A DNA stretch of 64,000 nucleotides from Mesodorylaimus sp. YZB2_4. Taxonomy: Eukaryota > Nematoda > Enoplea > Dorylaimida > Dorylaimidae. The notes beneath the pieces were generated by a model, which ran no database searches, was not told the DNA's origin, and saw only the letters and a program-made list of their open reading frames with translations. Every line of letters begins with the position of its first letter. The stretch's first letter is position 1. A program made the translations under genes and the position numbers. Positions 23,291 to 34,619 of the stretch are shown here, one piece after another. The stretch is taken from NCBI GenBank assembly GCA_030248295.1, contig JASANH010000554.1, positions 62,001 to 126,000 on the forward strand. Direction: 5' to 3'.

Positions 23291-24639
23291 TCTTATCAGT
23301 AATTTTAGCGACGGCAAACTTGGTGTACTAATACCAGTCGCAGAAGACCGACGCGTTAATAAAGGTAGGTGAATTCTCAAAACACAAAATTCATAATCTC
23401 TTGGGATTCCCGTTGGGTCTCTTCCCTACAAGGAACCTACTGTACAGCTTTAAACTTGAAAAAGAGAGTAGGTGTCTGGACAAATACTGTAGTTATTCCT
23501 TGGAAATTTTGTCGTGTTCCATAGACTGAGCGCGCATCCTGCGTTTGTCTGTCGAATAAAGACTGAATGAATGGATAATTTTCCCTAAACCAACCTCCCC
23601 TTCGAGTACTCCTCATTCGATATCCTTCCCAGCTGTCTCAGCCATGCTAAGCTGATGCGCGACGCTGTTCATTATAGCTGACCAGAAAACCATCACCATT
23701 TCCGGCAGTTACATTTTGCAACATGAACCCTACAAACGAGAAATTCTAAATAGAATACCAGAATAGGCTGAGCAAGCAGTATCAACAAAAGCTGAAAACG
23801 CCGCTTAACATTAGCGCAGAGAACGAGACAACAAATGTGAATGACCAGACCAACCAAAAAAGAAGAGACTGGCGACAAGCTGGACCTGCTTGTAACACTG
23901 AATGTCAAAACTGCGATACTGTTTCAACGATATACGGACCCACAGCAACAGGCTCCTTATATACAAGGTTGACTGGCATAGAATGTTCGGTGACATGGGA
24001 ATGTGGGTTCGACTGCTGTCTGCAAACACCACCAAAAGTTAGTTTTTCCGAAAGCCGCATGGGACATATAAACTCGGTCACCCTGGCTGGTCAAGAAATA
24101 GCCCCCAAAGCGGTAACGAGCCAAGCAGCTTGGCTTAACATGAAAGCCAATCTTACGCCTCCAAACAATAATATCGTACGACGATCCAAATACTGTCTTT
24201 TAGACAGCCTTCGGCAAGTCTTTATCAGCTTGCCCGATGACGACATTTAATAAAGGAGGCCCACTTGATGTATTCTCTGGCCAGTCATACTGGGTATGCA
24301 ATAGCTACAATTTCAGTGTGACATTACCTGCAATTATCTGTGAATGTACGGGAGTTCAAGATTTAAAGAAACGTGCGTTTAGACAAATCTCTGCATGTCA
24401 GACCTGAATGTCACCAATGCTACAACTACATCAAGTATACTTCAACCAGCACCACAGCAAGACCCATAAGCAGCGCAGTCAAACCTGCAACATTAAGCAC
24501 AGCTTTATTAAGCCTTGCTGGTTCAAGCTTATTGCCGAAATCATACAGCGCCTCACTAGCGAACACAGTAACACCTAGCTTCAACCACATCAAAGGTTAC
24601 AAGCAGCATATCTTCAAGTACTTTGCTTAGCAGTACCAC

Positions 24640-25140
24640 AACAACTAAAGGTACCTCACCAAGCTTCACCACTAGTAGCAGTGCAATAGCTTCAAGCACC
24701 TCCACCAGCAGCACCCCAAAAGCAACGAGTGACTCACCCAGCTTCACCACCAGCAGCATCCCTCCATTAACAAGCTCCTCCCAGAGCACCCGAGCCGGGC
24801 AGTTCTTAGTACCTCACCAAGCTTCACCACCAATAGCAGCGTAACAACAACGAGTGCCTCCTCCAGCAGTAATCCAGCAGTAAGTAGTTTCTTACCAAGC
24901 TTCACCACGAGCAGCAACCTAACAACAACAGGTACAACAAGTGGCTCAAGCAATACATCAACAGGAATAAGTACCTCCCCCAGCAGTACCCCCACAATAA
25001 GTATTACCCCCCCCCCCCCCCCCAGTTACCCCAACAGTAAGTAGTACCTCCCTAAGCAGCACTCTAACCAACAGTAAGTACTGCGCTCAGCAGCACTTCA
25101 ACATCAACGAGTCCCTCACCTAGCTTCACCACCAGCAGAG
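24640..25140 (+). repeat. Ser/Thr-coding tandem units in the pseudogene
   Basis: At least five imperfect copies of a unit containing CACCNAGCTTCACCAC, coding S-F-T-T-S-S-like peptides, are spaced through this stretch. A C17 tract lies at 25007-25023. This shows repeat expansion within the mucin-like part of the decayed channel copy. Confidence 0.65.
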
Positions 25141-26598
25141 TTTATGGTCAAACTGCCTCCTCCAATCTTGATTCAATTGTTACCAGCACAATCAGCGATT
25201 TAGCTCCCAGCAGTCCGGAAACCCCTACAGAGAGCACTATTTTTTTTGGCAATTCCAACCTCACCATAATCCAAAATAAAAGCTACCACTTCATCTGTGA
25301 TGATAATTTAAAAAATAGCGCGATCCCAGCCGAAGTTCGTAGCTCTGGGACAACAAATAAGATAGAAACCACAACTACATTAACACCACTTCTTCAGGCA
25401 AAAACATTTGCTCCAATGGCCGTGCCATCTTCGACGCTTGACAGCTTACCAAGCACCAGCGTAGCAGCTGTAACCAAGCCTGCAAACACTGCGAGCATGT
25501 CAAGCATAGGCGGCAGACTCGAACAGGAAAGTTCATTCAATCTACTACACAGCACCTCCACCTCCCAGCTTTTGCCCAGCAGTTTCGCTGAATCTACTCT
25601 AGGCAAGGGAGCTACCATAGTTATCACTGTAGAACAAGAACAATTCACCAATATCCATAGTCCCAAAGATGGTTCAATAACAGTAGCCTTAGCTCCATTA
25701 GCTCAAAGGACTTTGCCATCCCTGAGTCCTATTGCTGCCACATCTGAAGCAAGTACAAATAGTCAAACACAGCTGAGTTCTTCGACGACAGTGACGCTAA
25801 GGAGTCGAATTGCAAGGACCAGGAGTGGCACCATCGTTACTGCAAGTAGCGCACGTTCGACTACACCCAGGTTCCCAACTAACGCAGTGATGCCTCTCCT
25901 GACACGTCCCGACAAATATTTACGTCGATTCGGACAGCAAGTCCGGTTATGAACTCAGAGTTTTCATCTGACACTGTGGGAGACCCATCGACACGAGAAA
26001 TCAGCTCTATTACAGGAAACACGCAAGCCGCCTCGATACCATCGATTGGCAGCTAATTCAGCACCAGATTGCATAACGCAAGAATCAAAGTCTAGTCCTG
26101 CTGGAACAAGATCAGTCACTCAAGTCAATAACCCCAGGCCATTCAAGCGGCCGCTACCTCTGGGCCGACCACAGTTTCTGTATTGGAGTCATTACGGATA
26201 ACTGAAAATCATGAGCCTGCTGCTCCAACAACAAGCGAAATCTCACAGTCAGACTCACTGACTTCGATGCATCGTAATCATCTCTCTGGAATGATGTGCC
26301 GTTGAATGAAGCCTGGGGCACTTTTAGCTGGTTTCGAGAGCATATTTGACAGACTCCGTAATTCTATCTTCTCTTTTTCTTTTTGACGTTCTATAGCGTT
26401 GCATGTTTCTGGTCTTAAAGTGCACTGTCAGTGTTTAGCCAAGAATAAACCATGATGAGGTCTGGTGGGAAATGCTGCGTCTGACACCTCAACTTCAGGG
26501 ACATCTTCCATGCCATTTTCGTAAGTAGTACAGTTCTCGCGTATCATTTCTACTACAGACAGCGCTGCATTACTTCTGTGTACTGTACATATATCCAT

Positions 26599-27319
26599 TA
26601 TTTCCAAAAAGTCTGTTATGACAGACTTGAAACTTTTAGACCAGCCTGCACACAGTGGAACCAGGGCTTAGGATTGCTGGTCTACTCAGCCACTGCTTAG
26701 CGCAACCACGGTTTAGGAGAAATGTCTGAGCTGAAGCTGCTTTTTCTGCATGAATATCAACGACTGATCCTGGCAACGAGCAGAGGATCATACAATCCTG
26801 TGCTCGTGGTTAACAAAGAGTGCTAGGAGTGTCTGATTCTCGGGCTAGGCGTAGTAGCGCTTATTATTGTTGATAGCGAGTGTGACTCGCGGTAAAGGTA
26901 AATCATTTTGTGTCATGTGTCCCTTCATCCTCCAGCGGTTCATTGCTGATATGATAAACCATGAGCATGAACATAAAGTAGGAAGAAGGGGGGTGAGATT
27001 TTTCAGTGTCGCTCAAGGCTTAGGCATTTGACGATAAACGATATCATTTTACTCGCAGCGCTACATCTAACATGTTAACAGCAGCAGTATACACAGAACA
27101 CAAGCTATGCGGCTTTGATGCTCACCTATCAACGCATACCCGTACATACAGAATATGTGTGCGAGCGATTAATACACGCTGTGTGCAGTGCCCAGCATGT
27201 TGGGCCACCTTTCCTTTTTCTTGTGGCCGAGTAGACCAGACTTGCTAGGCCCTGGTTCCACTGTGTGCATTGGCTGGTCTAAAAGTTTCAAGTCTGTCAT
27301 AACAGACTTTTTGGAAATA
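26599..27319. mobile_element. 717-bp non-autonomous DNA transposon (MITE) with about 70-bp TIRs
   Basis: The left end (26601 on) and the reverse complement of the right end (to 27317) match almost perfectly for about 70 bp, beginning TTTCCAAAAAGTCTGTTATG and including ACTTTTAGACCAGCC and CACACAGTGGAACCAGGGC. A TA dinucleotide flanks both ends, consistent with a TA target duplication of the Tc1/mariner type; the palindromic TTA/TAA context makes the exact border ambiguous. The roughly 570-bp interior has no transposase. It lies inside the region of the decayed giant-channel copy. Confidence 0.85.
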
Positions 27320-27399
27320 ATAAAACGTTTTTCTTTTTATGCTACAAGCTAGTTTGGCCCCAAAATTCCGCATGTCCTTACATAGATAAACTAGGAGAA

Positions 27400-28290
27400 T
27401 TGGGTGACATGACTACAGTACGCCTTCTTCTAAACCTCTAAAAAACAGAAACATAAAAAGGCCTGCTGATGAAATGCACAGATTTTTCGAATATGTACTT
27501 AGATATACAAACGGCAGGAAAAACAACAAAAATGCTTCTTTGATGCCTCTGTCATACCCGATACCATCTTTGAGTAGGCAAAAAGTCCAATAGTAGGACC
27601 GATCATATTCCTTGTTCACAAAACATGCTCTATGGCAAAAATATGCTGACGTTACTGACATTACGAGAAGGCAAGCAGACACAGGGAACGAATGAAACTA
27701 AAAGTGACAACCTATCGAAGCCGAAGCCAGCCTAAGAAGAACTACCTCATGCTCGGGGTCTTCTTCTTTATCCTCAGAGTATTCCATCAGAAGCTGAAAC
27801 AGAACGCTCAGGATCCGCAGCTTTTATCAGGTTGTTATTAGCTCTAATTTCCTCAACAATATCACTTCACATCAAATAAAACATGTGCTCCCCATGGAAA
27901 CTCTTTCCACATCATTTATGTATATTCGTTCACATATGCTCAATTTATTATCGGCAAATTTATTGGCAATGAAACGTGCGATTGTCCAGTAAAATGCCAG
28001 TAAATTTTTCTCGGAAATAAAGCAAGATTTTTTAGCGGCTACGATTTTCAAATCCCTCAAACCACGAAAAACTGGCCGTTGTTCCAGGTAATCTGCAGGG
28101 GTCCAAATTATCGACTCATCACTGGACATCTGACCCTCCTTATGCTCAGGGTCCGGCGGTATGCGCACTCAGGGGTGAAGGGACTCATTATACACACGAA
28201 ATGATTTACCAGTCGAACACCGGCCCGCAACTGAGCACCTGGCGTGAGAGTCGGACGCCTCACTGTACTTACCAGGCCACGAGCCATAAT
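27400..28290. other. Region inside the channel pseudogene, no exon confirmed
   Basis: Minus-strand open stretches (27413-27682 and 27872-28168) have no recognisable family. They may be decayed intron or unrelated sequence. Confidence 0.3.
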
Positions 28291-28729
28291 AGAGGATATC
28301 GTTTCAGGATTCTCAAGTCAGGAAAGATTTTCCACAACATTCATCATCGAACGGCTTCGACAGGTAAGATTTCCCTTTTGTGCCGAATCTTTGTTATGGG
28401 AAGAAGCATGCGATTGGTTCAGTTTTTTCCACGAGCGTTTACGCGCTACATTTGAATAGCTACTGTAAAAACTTTCAGGGGCCAAGTTGTCACAGTGGAA
28501 GTTTATTACGAAGATCTAACCGAGGTTGAATACTCAGAAAAACTGGCATATGGCGTAAGTTGTTGCATCACGAAATTTTTCTGCGTCCAAGTTACTGTTA
28601 TTTCAGTGGAAAGATTTCGTTTCTGATTTCTCTTGTGAAAGGGGGGATTCACAGGGGTTTCAATTATAAGCTTGTTCGAAATCGTGAACTTGCTTGCGTT
28701 TATTCACAGAAAATATTGTTAAAATATCA

Positions 28730-29670
28730 GAGGCTTTTTCCTGGTCGGTCTATGAACATAAGTAGGTTATGATTGGGGAAATTTGGTACAGCTGTACAAC
28801 TTTTTTTCTCCTGGCACTGTAAGCTTTTATGTCAAACTCTTTCGATGGTTGACACTATCGTTTGGTATATCTTACGTACGACATTGTATGCGTGGATGCG
28901 AGATGCTGTGCTAAAAATTTTGACACGATTTTTATTTTGATAACAAGAAGCAAGCTGTATCCCGAACTTATTCATTTTCTGCTCCTCCTCCCATGGGTGA
29001 AATTTTATGACAAACTAAATATCGTCCTTGCTGATGCATCGTAATCATTCATAACTTTTTTTCTTACATCCCATATAATTGGCTTATTGACATTAAATCA
29101 AGTCGGTGCAGTCTACTCGCTTCATGCAAACATATGTTCACATGAGTCGACCCTCTGTACCGGAACTAACACACTATGCAACGTTTCCAGGGCATTTCAG
29201 ACTCAAGAACTAGGTCACCTATACAGATGACCGACAACAGGTGCATTAATTTTATCTCGAAGATTTCAATGCCATGATCGTCTTGGAGGAAGGGAAAGAC
29301 GAAATAGGTGTCCCCTTGGAGCGTGTGCAAGTGTTTCGGCGGGTGACCTCGAATCACCAACTAAAGTATAACGGGCCACTTTTCAGCACTTGTGTGAGAC
29401 TGCGCATAGATGCACTCATTGTTGAGTGTTCGTTAGTAGGACGACACGAATAAAGTGCACATGCTGACCCGCAAGCCAACGACGACTCGGGTCAATGTCA
29501 GATTGGCGCAAAAGAGCAGCCGAAGAATATCTAACGACCACTAAAATTTTTCGCCAAATTTTGACAGTTGCGTTTAAAGTTTTTGCGGCGAACCTGGTAG
29601 CACTCGGGTTATGTGGGGCAGTCAGGGCGCGAGGGCGGTGCTCGACCCGTTTGACTGCACTGTGACTACA
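28730..29670. other. Intergenic, no gene recognised
   Basis: No supported exon, repeat or RNA gene was seen between the channel pseudogene and the collagen promoter. Confidence 0.35.
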
Positions 29671-29680
29671 GGAAGGCGAC

Positions 29681-29688
29681 TATAAAAG
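29681..29688 (+). promoter_or_regulatory. TATA box of the cuticle collagen gene
   Basis: TATAAAAG lies 115 bp upstream of the collagen ATG at 29796, a plausible core promoter with a short 5' leader. Confidence 0.6.
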
Positions 29689-29795
29689 ATCAGGCGACAG
29701 CGTGAAATATTGAAAAAGATTTCTTTCCTGTTAATTCAGTCTGCAGTGGTCGTTGGAGTGGCGATTCGCGAAGTACACTGACCACACCATCGACC

Positions 29796-31660
29796 ATGGG
29801 TGCCCTTGGTTTTGATTCGGCAGCAAAGGAAAAGAATCGGGCTCAAATAGGGCTTGTCCAAATCGGTCCAAATACCGAATATTTGAAGAAGGTGGCCTTT
29901 GTGTCAGTGGTGGTCAGCACTGTGGCTACTTTATTATGCGTCCTATGCTTGCCCATGATCTACACCTACGCTCAAAAGGTTCACTCAAATCTGCAATTGG
30001 AAATGGACAACTGTCAAGTGAGTAAAGGAGTTGTAGGTGGACCCCAGGGTGGCATGTTTGGATGCTTTTAGGCTAGGAACGAAGACTTGTGGGATCGCTT
30101 ACATGTTGTGCACGATTACCGCCAAGGAAGCATTGGTCGTCATAAGGCCAAATTGCGGGCACCTCGTCAGACTGGTGGTAGCTGGCAATTCGGCAAGTGG
30201 GTAGGCCCTGTGCCAAGTGATGGCGGTGCTAGTCAACGGGATCCCGCAATTGGAGGCCAATATTTTGCTCAACCGCCCAATGGCGGTACTGCATCACCTG
30301 CTGCTCCAGCGGCCCCAGCGGCTCCTGCTGCTCCCGGATCAGGCTCTGCCCCAGCTCCGGCTCCAGCTCCGGCTCCAGCTCCAGCTCCAGCTCCAGCTCC
30401 AGCTCCAGCTCCAGCTCCAGGGCCAGTCCCAGCTCCAGCCTCTGCTCCCGCCCAGGCGCCAGCTCCAGCTCCAGCCCCTGCTCCCGCCCCAGCTGGGAAA
30501 CCTGCTGGAGGTTCCAACTTGTTTAACTATGGTGGTCCTGGGCCTGGCACTACCAGTAGCCAAATCGGGACTAGTCAAACTCCAGGCCCAGTCACTCCTG
30601 GAGGCGGAGGATGTAAGTTCTACTCGCCTTGTCACCATCCATCCACCAAGACCAAGTGACTACCTTTAGGTTGCTCATGCCAAACTGGACCCCCTGGTCC
30701 GCCGGGTGACCCCGGGTCAGATGGCAAGGATGGCGAAGATGGCAAAGACGGTGAAGTCGGCCCTCCCGGCCACCCAGCTCCGCCAGGTTCCAAACCGCCT
30801 CCGCCACAATGCCCCGATCCATGCGTGTACGTTTTAGTTTTAACACCTCTATCCTTTCTTTGCTTATCACGTATCTAAATTTTAGTCCAGAAGGCCCCGC
30901 TGGCCCTCAAGGCCCTCCAGGTATACTAGCCACTTCTAATGTAAGGTCATTGCACTAATTGCAACTTTTACAGGTCCAAAAGGTGACAAGGGACCAGCAG
31001 GCGATGCTTCAGAACCAGCTGCACCAGGAGAACCAGGCAAGACTATTCTTGCTTTTTTATCTGATTTCGGCTTTTTCTAGTCGTCTTTATCTTTCCGTCA
31101 CTACCTGTCCCCCATAGACCAGATGGGTGAATCGTGTTTACTTTTCAGGCGCGCCAGGACCACCCGGCCCGCCTGGTCCAACTGGACCTCCTGGTATGCT
31201 CATTTGAAGAATTTATTTCATGCTGAAATAACAAATATCTCACTCTCCAGGCAAGAACCAAGACAAAGGTCCCAAAGGCGATGATGGCAAAGTTATTGAT
31301 CAACCAGGAGTACCCGGTCCTGCTGGCCAAGCAGGTACGGTTGCTTTTTAAGACACCGAATGTATTGGTCTAATTATTCGATGACTATTTTCAGGTCCAC
31401 CCGGCCCACTTGGTCCATCAGGTCCAAAAGGTTAGTGAGTTTATCTTTCCACGTTGCATGCCCTCTCTGATGGCCGTGATTTTCTAGGCGACGACGGCAA
31501 ACCAGGCGATCCACCAAGCCCTGGTCCGCCTGGAGACCAAGGCCCACCCGGCCCAGCTGGAAAGGATGCCGAGCCAGGTCCCAAGGGTCCCGATGGACCG
31601 GTCGGAGATAAAGGCCCATGCAATCATTGTCCGCCAGCCAGAACACCTCCTGGATTCTAA
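29796..31660 (+). CDS. Nematode cuticle collagen
   Basis: Nine exons join in frame: 29796-30017, 30072-30612, 30670-30826, 30886-30920, 30974-31036, 31149-31193, 31251-31334, 31395-31430 and 31488-31660, giving about 451 aa. Residues about 25-60 form the N-terminal membrane/signal segment and conserved block of nematode cuticle collagens (VAFVSVVVSTVATLL, PMIYTYAQ). RHKAKLRAPRQ resembles the RxxR homology box cleaved by subtilisin-like proteases. A Pro-Ala repeat (30350-30490) follows, then Cys-flanked Gly-X-Y blocks and a Cys-containing tail (CNHCPPARTPPGF). Gly-X-Y exons 4 to 9 all begin within a split codon and exons 5-8 are multiples of three. Intron 5 uses a GC donor (CCAG|GCAAGA). Secreted, crosslinked collagens of this type build the cuticle. 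Confidence 0.92.
30350..30500 (+). repeat. Pro-Ala-coding CCAGCT minisatellite in collagen exon 2
   Basis: Hexameric CCAGCT/CCGGCT units encode alternating Pro and Ala for about 45 residues between the N-terminal domain and the first Gly-X-Y block. Such a hexamer array is prone to length change and may be polymorphic. Confidence 0.85.
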
Positions 31661-32002
31661 TCAAGATCAATTATCAGGTTTGCTAATCCGTCACGAGTCA
31701 AAGTTTCTGCGAGCGACAAATTTCTTTTTCTAAATTTATTCTACTGGACATTAGGCTAGTAATCCAAATATGTCAATAAGTGTAAACGTTTTTTTTTGTT
31801 TTTGGTTATTAAGTAAAGGTAATCGAACTTGCACAGGGTACCAAAGGTTGACACGCTAGGGCACTTGGGTTCACCCATTCAGGTCGGAATTTACAAACTA
31901 CAGAAAAGGTATGAATGAAACATAGAGTATATTACATATGTTTCTAAAATTTATATCATTATTTTTTTCGCTTCGTATGGGCAAAAATTCATACATTCGA
32001 AA

Positions 32003-33531
32003 TTATTTCTTTCCTGAAAATATAAGTCACTCGTGCACCACTGGTGCATCCCTCCTTGGAGCCTGGTTGTTTTACCTCCGCAGCAGCTGCAACTGCTCGA
32101 ACATCCAGAACAGCCTTTGCAACCACTTCCACCACTGCCGCTTCCACCGCTGCCGCACCCACCACTTCCAGTATTACCTTGTTGACCTTGAAAATAAAAC
32201 AGCTTTTTCAACAAAATTTTCATCAGAGCTTATCAGGCAAGGTTTCAATAAAACAAAAAGCCTAGTCTCACCCTTGTCCATCGCAAAGCGAAAATTCTTT
32301 TTAAAAATATCAAAGGTTAGCAACAAAAAATTCAGACACCTCTAGAAAGAAGCTAGTCGAAGCGAAAGGGAGCAACAGCTCTAGAATGACGTGTCGGCTT
32401 TGGCTAACTTATAAATAGTGAAAAACACCCCCAGGACAACTGGGCGGGCCTGAGTTTGCTCACGAGGAGACAATGACTAGACACTGGTTCTATTACCAAA
32501 CAGAAAACCGGTTATTGTCAATATCCATAACTGCAAAAACATGCTTTTCAAATAGACTCATATGATACCACCATCATAACTGACTGTTTCAGGTTTTCCA
32601 TAAGTGACTGGGTCTGGTGGGGTAATTGACTGGTTTGACTGCGTCTGGTGAACAGGGACTGGTGTCAACTTAGATAAGTGCGCATCAAGGACGATGTATG
32701 CCCAAATAAAGTGAGTGTTACAAAAATGGAGCAGCTGGTTTGAGGCAATTGAGTAAATAGTAAAAGACTGGAAATGACATGATGTAAGACAAGACAGGCT
32801 GGGCAGAATATGAAACCGACTGTCACTTTCCCAGCGCATACTGCTTCATCTTGCCGGTATGCAATGTACGAGGCAGTTTGGGACATAAAAGCTTACGCCT
32901 ACATTATATTTCCTAAGGCGGGATCGGTTTGAAACAAAATTACGAACTTTGTTTTCATATTCTAATAATCTTGATTCTGCTCAGAGTTTGATTTCTTCAT
33001 GGCTTGCTGGCTCATGTAGCTTCTTAAGAAACCAATGAATTTTCGAAAAGTCAGAGTATCATGAAGATATACTTATCAAAAGATGCACCACAATACAGAA
33101 CGTGGACTACACACTAGGTGTGCTATAATCACTAATCACATGGCGGTCTATAGTAATAGAAGTAGTAGGTAAGGGAAAAGCATATACACTGGGCCCAAAC
33201 TAATTATTGTAGCATAATCGATCGATTCACCTTTTCAATTCGCAGTCAGACTTATTTCTTGTCTGAAATAGCAAGTGATAAGAAGCGCAGACGCTGAAAA
33301 ACTACTGGTGCAGGTACTTACCGCCTTTTTTCTCCCCGTGTTCATGTGCATGGTCGTGGCCATGCCCGTGGTCGTGTCCGTGGTCGTGTCCATGCTCTCC
33401 GTGTCCTTTGTCTCCAGCTCCGTGGCCAGAACACCCGCCGCAACCACCTTTCTTTTCGCTAAAACACATTCATAGCGTCACAGGCAGCATGTAGTCTCAT
33501 CGTGAGCCACATACCCTTCCTTCTTGTCCAT
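32003..33531 (-). CDS. Small His/Cys-rich protein, probable metal binder
   Basis: Four exons join in frame: 33531-33515, 33458-33322, 32186-32076 and 32013-32003, encoding 91 aa. After MDKKEGEKKGG comes CGGCSGHG, then a run of about ten His alternating with Gly and Asp (HGHDHGHDHGHGHDH), then a Gly/Ser linker and a Cys-rich end (CKGCSGCSSSCSCC), finishing GGKK. There is no signal peptide, so it is probably cytosolic. Dense CxxC and His-x-His spacing suggests Zn, Cu, Ni or Cd binding, functionally like a metallothionein or a His-rich metal store, though it matches neither family well. A TATATAAG motif lies at 33617-33624, about 90 bp upstream. Internal exons are short and simple in sequence, so the exact end depends on the last two splice choices. 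Confidence 0.6.
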
Positions 33532-33616
33532 ATCCGTATTCGCTCTTGTCAAAGACACGCTTCCAGACGCTAGGTTGGCAGACTAAGGAAAGTGCTCGCT
33601 ATCGGGCGTCACCTTC

Positions 33617-33624
33617 CTTATATA
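33617..33624 (-). promoter_or_regulatory. TATA box of the His/Cys-rich gene
   Basis: TATATAAG on the minus strand lies about 90 bp 5' of the ATG at 33531. Confidence 0.5.
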
Positions 33625-34341
33625 CAGTACACGTACAGTTGTGCACTGTTGATTTAGAATCCAGTTCGTGGCTGGATAGGGGACTAAGTCACGCACATAT
33701 CGATCCCCAGTCAGCGCGGCAGACCCTACAATAGTCCGTTCTCCCAAGCTACGGAACCGCCCTGTCGAATCATTCAGCCAAGTTACGCCCTTGAGCCTGG
33801 GTGACGTGCTTTGTGAGTAGTCGCTAGGCGGCAAAGTGGCTTGGACTAACTACGCAAGGTAATGGCCTTTGATCGCAGAGGAATTGCTCGAAATTGGATT
33901 GGTATTGATTCAAGGTTAAGAAAGTGAAGAAAAATAAATTACTGCCCTGGAAAATTGCTGGCTGTAGAAGGCTGCCATTTCAGGATGTTCACAAAGCAAG
34001 TCATTTATTTTTTATTTCGCAATCATGCACGGAGTGTGCCTTGCTGGCTGACTGTTTGAGGAATGGATTAAATGGGTAAAAACGATAGAGATGAGTAAAC
34101 TGCTGTTTAATCAAGCTCACAATTCACAATCAGCTGCAGGCGCAAAATGCATGAGCTCGCTGATATTTTCTACAAAAAATACAGTACAAATACAGTCTAT
34201 ATAGCTGATAGGATTTGTTCCTTTCACACAATTTGTCTCGCCTGTCTGATCACACGCTGTGCGATGGTACGAAGCTGATAATTAGCCCCTAACCGCAAAA
34301 TCCTATAATCATACCATTTTGTTATAATCCATAAAGTCTTC

Positions 34342-34605
34342 TTATTTCGAACCCCATTGCGAACTATTGGCGTCGCCTAGTTCCAAAGCGATGCTTCTTT
34401 TCCAAGGACCAGCGTCACCAACACTTCGAATCCATCTTTTAATCGCGCCTTGACTTCGGTATTGCCACAGTCGAGGAAATAGTTCACTTTTGGCCACGCG
34501 TTGATAATTTCTCATGATAGCGTTGCGAAACGCAGCAGAATGAGCGTGATTGGTCAGCAGGCACAGCAAGAAGAGGGATGAGAACAGAAGGATGCAGAAT
34601 TTCAT
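34342..34605 (-). CDS. Short secreted peptide or precursor (87 aa)
   Basis: The ATG opens a clear signal peptide (MKFCILLFSSLFLLCLL, cleavage likely after HAHSA) and then about 63 residues with several basic sites (IKRW, WKRS) and no Cys. A splice acceptor (TTTTTAG) sits just before the ATG, so a 5' untranslated exon is likely, and an ATATAAAA motif lies near 34726-34732. The size and composition fit a neuropeptide-like precursor or other secreted effector, but no known family motif is visible. Function unknown. Confidence 0.5.
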   Translation of the reverse strand: MKFCILLFSSLFLLCLLTNHAHSAAFRNAIMRNYQRVAKSELFPRLWQYRSQGAIKRWIRSVGDAGPWKRSIALELGDANSSQWGSK

Positions 34606-34619
34606 GATTTCTAAAAATG

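Larger units (their letters stand above)
23680..28722 (+). pseudogene. Decayed tandem copy of the giant DEG/ENaC gene
   Basis: Segments collinear with the intact gene are present. 23690-24340 matches exon 2 (PFPAVTFCN, then NCDTVSTIYGP, LTGIECSVTWECGFDCC). 24360-26050 is a Ser/Thr-rich stretch equal to exons 3-4. 28293-28363 resembles exon 11. 28479-28554 is the VEVYYEDLTEVEYSE exon, exactly 76 nt as in the intact gene. 28607-28722 is the TM2 exon with FTGVSIISLFEIVNLLAF. Defects: a one-base loss and TAG stop just after the FPAVTFCNMNP segment, several frame changes in the Ser/Thr region, and a frame break at a G6 run inside TM2. Exon 1 and the YGNCYTFN-type exons are not found, and a MITE sits within. 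Isolated breaks in homopolymers could be sequence error, but the sum indicates a pseudogene. Confidence 0.75.

Noticed and set aside
27413-28168. Two minus-strand open frames as exons of a membrane protein
   Set aside because: No family match and no consistent splice joints; the region lies within the decayed channel copy and next to the MITE.
30217-30669. Gln/Leu-rich and Gly/Ala-rich frames over the collagen repeat
   Set aside because: Shadow frames of the Pro-Ala minisatellite in collagen exon 2.
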